Of a DNA stretch of 64,000 bases, positions 13,301-25,000 are shown one piece after another. Under the pieces are notes generated by a model. It did not search any database. It was not told the origin of the DNA and saw nothing but the letters and a program-made list of their open reading frames with translations. Source of the stretch: Pegea sp. RAD2-039 (lineage: Eukaryota; Chordata; Thaliacea; Salpida; Salpidae); NCBI GenBank assembly GCA_034620365.1, contig JAQGEQ010000165.1, positions 1 to 64,000 on the forward strand, read 5' to 3'. Positions within the stretch are counted from its first letter, which is position 1; each line of letters starts with the position of its first letter. Made by a program: the position numbers and the translations under genes.

Positions 13301-15313
13301 CGGACCAACAACAAACGGACCAACAACAAACGGACCAACAACAAACGGACCAACAACAAACGGACCAACAACAAACGGACCAACAACAAACGGAACAACA
13401 ACAAACGGACCAACAACAAACGGACCAACAACAAACGAACCAACAATAAACGGACCAACAACAACAAACAACAAACGGACCAACAACAAACAAACAAAAA
13501 CGGACCAACAACAAACGGACCAATAACGAAAACAACAAACGAACCAACAACAAACGGACCAACAACAAACGGAGAACCAGCGGCAAACGGACCAACAGCA
13601 ATTGAACCAACAACAAACGGACCAACAACAAACGGACCAACAACAAACGGACCAACAACAAACGGACCAACAACAAACAGACCAACAACAAACAGACCAA
13701 CAACAAACGAACCAACAACAAACGGACCAACAACAAACAGACCAACAACAAACAGACCAACAACAAACGAACCAACAACAAACGGACCAATAACAAATGA
13801 ACCAGCGGCAAACGGACCAACAGCAATTGAACCAACAACAAACGGACCAACAAAAAATGGACCAACAACAAACGGACCAACAACAAACGGACCAACAACA
13901 AACGGACCAACAGCAAACAGACCAACAACAAACAGACCAACAACAAACGAACCAACAACAAACGGACCAACAACAAACAGACCAACAACAAACAGACCAA
14001 CAACAAACGAACCAACAACAAACGGACCAATAACAAATGAACCAGCGGCAAACGGACCAACAGCAATTGAACCAACAACAAACGGACCAACAAAAAATGG
14101 ACCAACAACAATTGAACTAGCAGTAAATGAAACAACAACAAACGGACCAACAACAAACGGACCAACAACAAACGGACCAGCGGCAAATCAACCAATAACA
14201 AGCAGACCAACAGCAAACGGACCAACAACAATTGAATCAGCGGAAAATGAACCAACAATAAACGAATCAACAACAAACGGACCAACAATAAACAAACCAA
14301 CAACAAACGAACCAACAACAAACGAACCAACAATAAACGAACTAACAACAATTGAATCAGATGAAAATGAATCAACAACAAACGGACCGACAACAATTGA
14401 ACCAACAATAAACGGACCAACAACAAACGGACCAGCAACAAACGGACCAATAACAATCGAACCAGCAACAAACGGACCAACAACAAACGGACCAGCAACA
14501 ATCGAACCAGCAACAAACGGACCAACAACAAACGGACCAGCAGCAAATCAACCAACAACAAACGGACCAATAGCAAACGGACCAACAACAAACGGACCAA
14601 CAACAAACGGACCAACAACAAACGGACCAACAACAAACGGACCAACAACAAACGGACCGACAACAAACGAACCAACAACAAACGAACCAATCGCCAACGG
14701 ACCAACAACAAACGAACCAACAATGAACGAACCAACAACAATCAAACCAGCAACAAACGGACCAACAACAAACGGACCGACAACAAACGAACCAACAACA
14801 AACGAACCAATCGCCAACGGACCAACAACAAACGAACCAACAATGAACGAACCAACAACAATCAAACCAGCAACAAACGAACCAACAACAAATCGACCCA
14901 CAACAATTAAACCAGCAGTAAATGAAACAACAACAAATAGGCCAACAAATAATGGACCAACAACAATCAAACCAGCAACAAACGGACCAACAACAGACGG
15001 ACCAATAGCCAACGGACCAACAACAAATGGATCAACAACAATTGAAGCAGCAGTAAAGGAAACAACAACAAATCGACCAACAACAAATGGACCAACATCA
15101 AACGAACCAACAACAATTGAACCAGCAACAAACGAACCAATAACAAACGAAGCAACAGCAAACGGACCAACAACAATTGAACCAGCTGCAAACGGAACAT
15201 CAAGTGTTGGAAATGTAGTAAAAGAACAATTGTCAAATGGAGAAGCAGCATATACAAGAGCTTCTTTTGTTCGTTTGTTTTGTGTTGTGTTTACTGTTGT
15301 GTTGTTGCAATGA
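10364..15313 (+). CDS. Secreted, probably GPI-anchored Thr-rich pentapeptide-repeat (mucin-like) protein; frame broken in the middle
   Basis: I start at ATG 10364, which gives MLKTLQIICTILLLVQT, a clear signal peptide. It is followed by a GTTAGT donor at 10416 and a TTTCAG acceptor ending at 10498; the two exons join in phase at an Asp codon. The mature N-terminus has two N-glycosylation sites (NFT, NIT). Then come about 300 units of P-T-T-N-x with x = G, E or R, plus minor forms (TAIE, TTIE, SAENEPTI). Because the Asn is followed by x-Pro, the repeat has no N-glycosylation sequon, but its Thr pairs next to Pro suit O-glycosylation. The end is a hydrophobic tail (FVRLFCVVFTVVLLQ) after a small-residue stretch, typical of a GPI signal. 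Signal and tail lie in different frames: 10364-12830 is in one frame and about 13575-15313 in another, with several indels between. This could be a repeat-assembly error or a real lesion. Function is unknown; a surface coat or adhesive role is an inference. Confidence 0.75.
10641..15190. repeat. 15-bp tandem repeat (CCAACAACAAACGGA)n with higher-order units
   Basis: About 300 copies of a 15-bp unit encode PTTNG on the plus strand. Because 15 is divisible by three and the unit lacks stops in any frame, all six frames stay open for long distances. The other plus-strand frames read QQQTD and NNKRT, and the minus strand reads VVGPF or LLLVR. Marker units containing TCAGCGGAAAATGAA recur at 10936, 11281, 11401, 11536, 11746, 12166, 12376 and 12601, always at multiples of 15 bp, showing duplication of multi-unit blocks. 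After 12601 the spacing leaves the 15-bp register (12857, 13020), marking the indel cluster. Confidence 0.95.
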
Positions 15314-16395
15314 TTTTATTCTACAGTTCTTGATTAAAACGATTCTTATGATTGTTGAATGATTCATCTTATAAAAACGCGAAGATTACATTCCAATTGA
15401 TTTAATTTTATATCATTTAGATTTGATTACAAAAGCAGGATCAAAAGTTTTCTTTTAGCTTAAAATCGGTTTAGATAAACATTCAAAGTTGAAACTTCAA
15501 GATGTTGTGTTAAGTTTCTAGTATCATTAATAGATTTTGATGTTAAGAGAGCTTTATATTAAGACTTTTTAACTTATGGTTTTGAGTAAAAGTCTGTTTA
15601 GTGTTTTATGAGTTGAGAGGCTTATTAAACCAAAAGTAAATCCGTCGAACTGACTTTTACACAAACAATATTTTCTGTTGAAGTTATTTTAAACGTTTAT
15701 CTTAATGTTAGCTCCTTATTAAATAAATGGATTTATTAAATTTTTAATTTCTATCTAGGATTTATTCATTTGATTTTTACAATAGCAAACTATCAAAAGA
15801 AAACTTTCTTATTTTTGATTATTTTTGATAAAACATGAAAATGATTGAAACAAATGTTCAGTTTTATTGACAGCAAATAAGATTTAATATTTTACATTCT
15901 ACGAGTAGGTAGATTTTAGATTTGTATTTAATCACAACATAAAACAAAAGGCGATTGATTAGAGACAAATTGATTGATAATTAAAGCTTCAAGGTTTTAG
16001 ATTTAAAGAATTGTAGTCAACTTTGAACTATTCAATTTTAATGAATCGAAATTAAAAGTTTCTTTATTTCAGTTTTTTCAAAAAATTATAAATAACAAAA
16101 ATAATTCTCTTTAAAGAATTTTCACTGCAATGAACACAATAACTCAACTTCAAAAAAGATAAAAGTACTCAAAATACTTATTTTTACACTGAACTGAATT
16201 CATTGTGATAATACCGTGTTGATTTGAATAGATCAGAAATATTAAAAAGAAACTATAAGAAGGAAAAGAAGAAAAAGATGATTAGAAAAAACAGGAAAAG
16301 TTCAACAAAAAAAACTTTGATAGAAAAAAAGTAGTTCATTCTTATACTTAAAACCAAAATGAAAATGTTTCAAAGTGTTAGAAAATTGAGTATCT
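15314..16395. other. Intergenic, 3' flank of the repeat-protein gene
   Basis: Non-coding. An AATAAA at 15722-15727 could serve as a poly(A) signal for the repeat-protein gene. The final 70 bp resemble the sequence just below the first receptor copy. Nothing else is recognisable. Confidence 0.45.
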
Positions 16396-17430
16396 TTAAG
16401 TTCGACTCGATTGATATTCAATTGATGTTAGTTGATTAGTACTATATGAGTTTTGATAAAAATGTTTAATAAAATTGTAATTATAGTCTGAAAACGAATA
16501 AAAGCTAGATAAGATAACCACAAACAGATTTATATCATGTAATATTGATGCGTAAATTTTTGGTATACTTTTTGAAATACAAAATTCAGAGATAATCAAA
16601 CAAACATTGAATGAAACAATTGTAATAAAACAACTAATTGTAGATAAACGAATTACTCTTCTTAAACTATCAGATTTCTTACAATCTTTACTTATGTTAA
16701 AGGTGCTAGTAAAAGCTTTGTTTTGTTGTATATGAACTTTTAAAGGATACACAAACAAAATAAGAAGCAAAATTTGAGAAACCAACTCTAGTAAATAGCC
16801 AATAAGTATAGCAATGTCAAATTTTGATCTTTGTTTATTTCTAACACATCCGTGTTCAGTCATAGTGTGTGCGTCTGACAGATAAACCAAACTCAACATA
16901 ATCAAACAACCCAAATTAAACATCACAAGTGTCATCCAACTGATTATATTCACAATTTTTGTATATAGATGCTTTAACATCTTATTTTTATACAAAATGT
17001 GGTTTCTATACCAAAAAAAGTTAAAAATTGTTAGTAAGCTAAAGCTATATAAAGTGAAAAGAATATCTATCATAACTGCACAAACATAACTCTTTCCCAC
17101 CATTGGATGAAATAGTTCCACAATTATAAGACTATTGGATGCGATGTATCTTAAAAGGACTAAACTGAGAAAGACTTGAATAAGACTCCACAAAATTTTG
17201 TACTTTATATCATCACGATTACTCAGTTGTTGTAACTTCATCTTTTTATATTTTGTGAATGAAAATAGAAAACAAATGGTTGAAATCATTAGAATTATAA
17301 GAATAGTTTGAGGAAGAATCCATAAGTATTGATAGACTTCAATTTGATAATCAGTATAACTTGAGTTAAATACAAGGTTGTCACTAGAAATATTTTTGTT
17401 CATTTTTGAGTGAAAGTATATTACAATCAC
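16396..17430 (-). CDS. Seven-helix receptor-like protein, copy 2
   Basis: A 344-residue intronless ORF of the same length as the copy at 1097-2131, with the same start and the same 45-bp upstream flank. It shows seven hydrophobic segments and the same helix 3 and loop-2 cysteines (YVC and HGC). Identity between copies is patchy. Residues 1-72 and the block from SLLTIFNFF through the start of helix 4 are the same or nearly so, while the first extracellular loop (ELFHPMVGKSY here), the second loop, the third intracellular loop and helix 6 have many replacements. That pattern fits a recent duplication or gene conversion over part of the gene with change concentrated in outward-facing regions. 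It is probably a chemoreceptor-like or orphan receptor; there is no direct evidence of ligand. Confidence 0.7.
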   Translation of the reverse strand: MIVIYFHSKMNKNISSDNLVFNSSYTDYQIEVYQYLWILPQTILIILMISTICFLFSFTKYKKMKLQQLSNRDDIKYKILWSLIQVFLSLVLLRYIASNSLIIVELFHPMVGKSYVCAVMIDILFTLYSFSLLTIFNFFWYRNHILYKNKMLKHLYTKIVNIISWMTLVMFNLGCLIMLSLVYLSDAHTMTEHGCVRNKQRSKFDIAILIGYLLELVSQILLLILFVYPLKVHIQQNKAFTSTFNISKDCKKSDSLRRVIRLSTISCFITIVSFNVCLIISEFCISKSIPKIYASILHDINLFVVILSSFYSFSDYNYNFIKHFYQNSYSTNQLTSIEYQSSRT

Positions 17431-19684
17431 TTGTAAAAATATTTCCTAAGTTCCCATATAATCAGCTGTAAAATAAATAAATAAATAACTTTTTAAACTT
17501 GTAATTTATAGTTTCATTATTGATTAAATTCTTAATGATTTAATTAATTGGGTATTTTATATTATTATGGTTAAATATATGCATGAATATATAAGTTGAT
17601 TCTATAGAACAATTTTAATTTCTATTCTAATTTCATTTCTGACTTTTTTATCATCTATCTTCAAATATATTGAATTATTATTGTTAAAAGAAATTTACAG
17701 CAATTCTAATTTAACGTTTATAAATTAATCTTTGATAAAATATTATTTTAAATTTTTACAAATTACTTTATAAAACAACCCCATAGTTAATTTCAGTTTA
17801 ATAAAAATTTAAAATCTTAATAAACACAAAGACGCAACAACTCAGCATTTATGTTTCAACAGAAATTACAAAAATTAGAAGAAAGATGACAAAAAAGTAG
17901 AAAATTTAATCTGCTAAAAAATATAAGTATTTCTTCAGATTGTTTTAAATACATTTTTTTTACTGACAACATTTGTAGTAAGTAAATAAAAGTCATAAAT
18001 AAATAAACAAATTTTGTATCAAATATAAACATTAAAACAAATTACGAACACTATTCAAAAACAATTTTCTTTATATGTCCTAAATATAAACGATAAAGAA
18101 ACATTCAAAACCAATTCTTGAAATGATTTTATTTACCATAATTGTTTTCTTTCAAAGCAGCAAAATAAACTTTACAAAGAATAGGCTTGAAACTAATAAA
18201 AAATCTTTTCTTTTAATAAATCCAAATAATTATTTTATTATTTTTGACTTCAAAATTTAAAACAAAAACATTATTCTATTAACTACAACTCAAAGTTTAC
18301 CTTCTAAACTGTTACTACTTTATTGCCTAATAATATCAAAATCTAGTAATTCACTTTCAGCCTCAAAAGCCGTAAACTTACTTTAGTTTATTTAGAAAAC
18401 AAATGATCGAAAATTGAATTTTTAGATTATGTTATTGTAAGCAAACGTCTTTTAATACATAATTGTTACTATTTAAGTTTTATTATTTACAGCAAATAAA
18501 ACCCTTTTTAAACTTTAGAAACAGAAGTATTAAAAAGTTTTATTTATTTACAAACTAAATTATTACATTTTCAAGAATAATTTTTTTTACTGAAAATTTT
18601 ATAGAAAGACTTTTTTTAAATCAAGAAAATCTTCAACTTTTCAAAAAGATATTTATTGTTTTCAAATTGTTTATATTTGATGATAATAATATTTTGTAAA
18701 TCTTTTTATATCAATTTCTTAAGAATGAAAGAAAATTTTTTACAAATGTTCTGAAAATGCTTCATAACAAAACGTCATTCGAATGTTCTCAAAGAAAAAT
18801 GTAAAAAGGTAAATGTATCACTGGAATCTAAAAATTAAACTTCAATAAGTAAATGTAAAAACTATTTTTCAAAATATTTCAAGTAATACAGAAAAATAAT
18901 CTTTTTTTGCTTTTTTTTTAATGTTTAATAAAATAAACAATAAAAATTAAAAAACGATTTCTAATTTAGAAGATTAAAACTTAAGTAAAATTCTAAAAGC
19001 AAATTAATTTAAATAATTAAAAAAATTGATTTAAGCTAAAATGCTCCAATAAAATCTTTTAATATATTCAATCGAAAACTTATTTGGGGATTTATAAAAA
19101 AAATCAACTAAAAATTGATATTCAAAAATTACTCTGAAATAAAAAAGAAACTCAAAAAAATATTTCATTTATTTTTCGAGCTTTCTTGATCGAAACAACA
19201 AAAATATTCCAGAAAGAGATGAATTATGAAATGATTAAATGTTTAATAAACTATTTTGTAGCTGGTTTAAAAGTAGTTTAAACATTTTTAAAGTGAAAAA
19301 AGTTGTAAAAATTGTTTGTAATATTTATGTTTATAAAATTAAAATAATATTTGTCTTATAGTTTTTCATAAAAATATTTTTTGAAAGCTACAATTTCAAC
19401 TTTACTATTTCAAATTGAATTTACATAAATTGTACAGATTAGAATATATTCCATTTTTAATATTTTTTAGCTTGAACAGTTTTATTAATAATTTACTTTT
19501 AATAAATAGTTGATATTTAATCCAACAAACTTGCTGGTTTTCTTCTTCTAACTTTTGATTAAAATTAATTTCTTCTAAAGCAATACAAAACAAACCAAAA
19601 CTTGAAAACGTAAAAGCAGTAAAATCAATTTATTCAGAATAATTCAGAAATAAATAAGATAAATTTCGATTCTAAATGATTAAT

Positions 19685-20035
19685 AAAAACTTCTCGATTT
19701 CATTTTTGTTATTTATCTTAACTCAGCTATCTGACGCAAAATAAAACTTAAAAAACAACAAACTGAATTTAAACAATTTTCAAATTAACTTCAAAGCTCA
19801 AAAAATATAAAACTTCGAATATTTGAAATATTTGAATCTTCTGTCTAATTAAAAGCATAAAAAACAATCTTCAAATATTAATATCTCATTCAGCTATTTC
19901 ATTTAATCATTGAATTCTAGCAACTAAAAAGCTAGTTGTAAAGCAGTTTGAAAAATATGACTTTCTTGGAAGGTTTTGAAGTTTGTTTATAACTTTAATA
20001 TTACAAAATAATCTTTTATTTTCCAATATTTTAAA
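19685..20035. repeat. 350-bp dispersed duplicate, copy 2
   Basis: Direct-orientation partner of 8142-8490. Similarity starts at AAAACTTCTCG and ends after AATCTTTTATT. It sits about 2.3 kb upstream of receptor copy 2, whereas copy 1 lies about 6 kb upstream of receptor copy 1. If both belong to one segmental duplication, several kilobases have since been gained or lost between them. Confidence 0.8.
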
Positions 20036-20149
20036 ACATGATAATTTTGTAAGAAAACTTACAAAAAATTCACTAAAATTTAACTTTTTCTTACAATAGT
20101 TTTTCAGAATAATCAAACACAGAAATATCAATAAATCTAATAATAAATT

Positions 20150-20265
20150 AATATAATAGAGCCTACTTCGACTGAGAACGGTAATACTGAATGTGATTTG
20201 AGTGATGAATACAAAAACAAACCAAAACACTGTAAGATGCAAGATGTGAGATAAAGTCTTTAGCG
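20150..20265. repeat. SINE-like dispersed fragment, copy 1
   Basis: Similar to 53290-53405 in the same orientation. Both begin with TAATATAATA and then GCYTCGACYGAGAACGG, and both later share ACAAARCAAAACAC and GAGATGCAA-type blocks. I estimate about 70 percent identity over 110 bp with small gaps. On the reverse strand the conserved block reads TTCTCGGTCGAAG. That faintly recalls internal promoter blocks of polymerase III genes, but neither a tRNA nor a 5S fold can be drawn. Confidence 0.55.
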
Positions 20266-22094
20266 GTTTTTTCTTTTGTTTGAAACTATTTTCTCTCATT
20301 TTCTAGAGAGCGCTATTTAGAGCTCTTCAGAGTGATACCCTCCCAGTTTCTGGTTCTGATTTAAAAGATTTCGCACTCGCAAGTATCCTTAAAGTGAAAA
20401 CTTGGATGGATGTCTTCTGTCCGACGGACATTTTCAAGCTTGCTGCAAGCTGTAAGCCACTTATCCGTTTGAGGTCTTTGAAACTAGAAAATTCCAATTT
20501 TACTTTTTTGTAAAAATGTAAAGTTTTTATCTCAAAGAATTTATACATTTTTAAGGACAATTACTAAATCTTTTAAATTGTGTACCAATACTTTCTTTCT
20601 TTACAATTCTGCTTGAAAAGGATACAGTTGAGCTTGTTGATTAAGTTTAGATTTAACAGATGAAAACTTCTTGAAGTAAAATTGTAGATATTAACTAAAA
20701 ACTTTTGAAAAGTTTGAACTTTATTATTTAGCGATTTTAGTTTATAATATTCTTATTTCATTTGCTGAAATTACTTGATATAAAGTTAAAATATTAGCCA
20801 TTAAGTTTGAAAAACATTTGTTTAAATTAATGAGTTTTGATTTTTTTTATTTCAGAGCTGTATTATACTTGAAAAGTAGAAAAAACGTGAAAAGTAATAA
20901 AAAGAAGATTTAATTTGATAAAATTAGGTAAAAAAGAACAAAAAAAATTATATGGCTGAAAAATTGTTTTCTTTTTCAACCGTTCAAGTTTTTATAGCAT
21001 CATCATTTACTTGTTAATTTGTTTTAATCAATACATTATTAAATTGTCATTTAATCAGCTTGATAATTCTAATTTTTAAGCTTTGAGATCAGCTTCTTTT
21101 ATTTTATCAGAATTGTTCTTTTTATGCTTTACTTAATCGCACAGAATCACAAACAGATTCTTTCAATTTAGCTTCTAGTATTATTGTTCTTTAAATACGG
21201 ATATAAGAGAGAAATTTCATAAATCATCTTACATAATTATCATAACATAGAAATATCTTTTGATAAAATTGAAATATTCATTTATCTTTCTGTAAATACA
21301 AAACTTTCAAAATTTTCCTAATTCTTTATCTAAATAAATTTATTCAGTTTGAGTTCAAAGCTTCAAATTTCAATAAAATACTTTCTCATGTTAACTTTAA
21401 AAGAAAGAAATTTATTTTTGATTATATTCAAGTTTGAATTTGTTTCAAATATTTTATTTAAATTATTACTTGTTAATAATAATAACTTATTAATCAAGTG
21501 TTAATATTATAATTTGTCAATCGCAAAAAATAGAAAGATTAAATAAATCTCAAGATTTCTATGAAACATGTTTTCGTCAAATTGTTGCTATTTGAACAGC
21601 TTGTTGAGAAACAAAAATTTGTTTGCATCCAAAAATACTCAAAATTAATTAATAGTTTGAAATTTCTATCAGTGTGAAAAAAGAAAAAAACTATTTTCTG
21701 ATCAGAAGTCAGATAAAATGAGAACTACAAATCGTTGAACAAATTCATTCATTTCTACATTTTTTAAATTAATATTTAAGTTGATCGATTTTATAATTTT
21801 GTTTTGTGAACTCTTTAAATCGTAAGTTATTAAATATTAATGACGCATAAAGTTTTTCATCAAGTTGTTTATTTAAGTTTTTATTAAAATATTTGTAAAC
21901 ATAAAGAGAAAGACCTGAAGATTTCTTCAGTAACTCAAATATGAATTCATATTCAAACCACTTTTATGAAAAAATTGAAGAGTTGAAAGTATCTTAGCAG
22001 CTACAAGTGAAAATATCGACAATTTCTCTCATGAATCTTCTAAAGCAGCAACTCTACAAAAAAATAAACTTTTTAGTTTCTAAAATCAATCATT

Positions 22095-25000
22095 TCATTT
22101 CAAACCAACCTTTCTGGCTTTTATTCTTTTTTTACATTTCGAATTTTCCTGTAAATGAAATTGTTTAGATGATTGTCAAAATTTTTGCTGAATTCTTTGT
22201 CAATTTTTGAATCAATTTGATGATCTAATTTTACATCAATGAAGTCCTTTAAAAACTTACCTTAACGCCTTCTTCAACATCTTCTAATGACTTTTCAGTG
22301 TCTTTGTCAAAACTTGGGTCTTTGATATTCTGTTGTGTTGTACATCTGTAAGGATTATCTCGTATGTAGTCATCTACATTCTATCAAATTCAAAATATAT
22401 TCTTATGAAGGAACAATGAAATCTTACAGCTAAAGTTAAGAGTTTTCTCATCAGGTGAATATTAAAAATTCCCTTCAAAAAATAATTGAAAATTAGATCT
22501 AAATTTATTTATCAACTTTAGAATCAAATTGTCTTCTTTTAAAATTCATCATTTATCTGGTTTCCTAAAGTTTCCACTAAAAGACTTTTATTTTTTTAAA
22601 TTTGGGTTAGAAATAAAATAATTATTGATGCTAATATGAAGGCTAATAAGTTAGACACTAATATATTATGGTTACTTTTTACGATTATTTGATTTTATGT
22701 CTAATTTGTCTGAATAAGTTTTATATAAAAGTCTTATTGTTTTATTACATTAAATCTGGGTTTAAGTGAAATTTGAATGAAAAAGAACAGATAAATATGA
22801 ACATTTTCAGATAAAATATTAAATTGATCAGAAAGTTTACTTCTATCTATCAACTAAAATGAATAGATTTCAGGAAAAATAATATGAAAGCATCAAATAT
22901 TTAAGTGAGAAAAAACTGATAAAAAATTTATAATTTTAGTTTTTCTTATTTGTCAAAAAATTTCAGTTTGCATCAATATTTGAAACCATAAAAAGAAAAT
23001 TCTCAAGAACAAGTTCCAAACTTTTTAGAATATTTCAATTTTATTCAAATTCTCTACTCTTCAAAAGTAATTTTATGTTTTAGAAGATTTCTCATTTAAA
23101 CAAGCTCATCTTTATTTATTTATCTTTAGATTGTAAAGATTTATAAATTTTAAAAATAAACTGAAATAAATCAAATATATGAATCTTAGAGATTTGGAAA
23201 AAGCTATTTTGAATCTTTGATTCATTGTTATTATATTAAACAAACTTTTTTCTTTAAAATGATTTTATAGAAAAACTTTATTCAAATTTAGTGTTGAGAG
23301 TTTTTTAATTACTTTTTTTAGGTTTTTTTTTAATTTGAATAAATTGGATAAACACAAATTTAAATGTTTAAGATTTAAATGCTTTCATTTTTAATCATTA
23401 CTTTTACAAAGAAAGTTATTTGTCTTCTAAGTCTTCTAATAAGATTAAAATCAACTAAAATTGAGACAAAATTCATAAATATCTTTTTAAGTGAAAATCA
23501 CTTTTTATGAAATTGTAAAACTCAAACTACTAAAAGTAAAGTTTATAAAAATTTCAACTAAATTTCAAAATTTCAGAATTATTTGTTTTAAACTAATTGT
23601 AATCATCTAAGAGTTTTGTTAAATGAAAAAATACTTTCGTAAATAAAACACTTCACCGTTGGTTTTAGAATTCAATTTTTCCGACTTTCAATTTATATTA
23701 ATTTGAATAATTCTAAATATTTTTTTAATAGTCATTTAGGATATTCTAAAACTTTTATTAATATTCCTCTGATACTTTATCAAATGTTAATTGTAAATAA
23801 TAAAGTAATAAAGATTGCCGAATTGCTAGTTTGGATTATTTTCATTTTTGCTCGAACTTGGCAAGATTTTTTCGATTAAAAATCAAAATACGGAACTGTT
23901 TTGTGTTTGCTGCCAGTTCATTGATAAACTGATGAACCATAGATACAATAAGTAGAGTTTTGAAATATACTTAGTAGTTTACACTGGACTTGAAATAACA
24001 AAACTTTAAACACAACTATTTGGGGTTTTCTTATATTTATACAAAACAGAATTATAAAATAATTTTTTTTTATGAACATGTAACTAACAAAAGCTTCTAT
24101 ATTTAAGTTAGTAATTATGTAGTCTATATTTCTAACTTAATAGATGTTATTTGTGAGAATGTGCGTTAGCGGGAGGTACTCTCTTCAGGCACCCTCCTTG
24201 GCATTTATTGAAATAAATAAGTAAATGTAAACGTAGTAATAAATCTGTTTGTTTTAAAAAAGATTTTTCCAATTGTTTCTTTTCAAGTTTTTTATCAAAT
24301 TAAAATGTTTATGTTTAAAGAAACTTTAAAAAAATTACAAAATAGATTTTTTGAAAATACAAATTTGAATTATGAAAGCAAAATTCTGATTTATTAACTT
24401 ATATATGAACTACTTTATAAAAATACAACTTCGCTTAGTAAATGTAAAAGTTATCTAGCAGTTCTGTCTACTGGTCAACAAGTTATTTTTACATTTGGTA
24501 TTTGGAACTTACAAGAATGCCAAAGCTCTAATTCGAAATTATCTCAAATCAATAATTGAGTAAAATACTTAATCACCTTTTCGCTCAGCTCGTTGACTCT
24601 TAGATAAGATTTGTTTTGAATGCAGAATTCTTCACTTGAAGCTGGAACCTTTAAATGTTTGGAAATTATTAAATGTTGAAAATCTTTTTCAATTTCATAA
24701 TTTCTATTTTTTTAATCTTTTATTCATTTAAAGTTTATATTTGGTTTTGAATTAAAGTAATTTGTTAAAACAAAATAAATATAAAGTATTAATAAAATCA
24801 TTTGAAGTTTTATTAAAAAAATGTATTACTTTTATAACAAATAATTTAAACAAAGTATTAAAATTAAATTTTTTTTAAACCTAAAGGTTCAAAAAAGTTT
24901 AAATACTTTCTAATAATAAAATTGTTCAAAATAGAAATAACAAAATAAGTTAAAATGTACTTTGGAGATTTTATCTTCTTCACTTGAGCAATTTTCCTCT

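Larger units (their letters stand above)
17431..22094. other. Gene-free stretch with dispersed repeats
   Basis: No convincing gene. It contains the second copy of the 350-bp repeat (19685-20035), a SINE-like fragment (about 20150-20265), and a GC-richer island at about 20320-20490. The island carries two short palindromic cores (GTCCGACGGAC and AGCTTGCTGCAAGCT). Open frames at 19907-20299 and 20327-20560 simply run through these repeats and are not called. Confidence 0.5.

Noticed and set aside
10536..14741. Long minus-strand and alternative plus-strand ORFs over the repeat array (VVGPF, LLLVR, CCWSV, QQQTD repeats)
   Set aside because: They exist because the 15-bp unit has no stop in any frame. 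Only the PTTNx frame connects to a signal peptide at one end and a GPI-type tail at the other.
20150..20265. A 5S rRNA or tRNA gene, suggested by TTCTCGGTCGAAGCAG on the reverse strand
   Set aside because: Only a short block resembles the internal promoter; the rest does not fold as 5S or a cloverleaf, and the two copies diverge too much.
19907..20299. 130-residue minus-strand ORF
   Set aside because: It runs through the 350-bp repeat and the SINE-like fragment, and its composition is that of random AT-rich sequence. The matching repeat at 8.1 kb does not keep it open.
20327..20560. 77-residue minus-strand ORF
   Set aside because: It covers the palindromic GC-rich island, with no splice partners and no recognisable domain.
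24480..24540. A further 30-bp exon of the acidic gene on the minus strand (donor GTAAGT near 24510)
   Set aside because: In phase 0, as all neighbours require, it contains a stop codon; it reads open only in phase 1.
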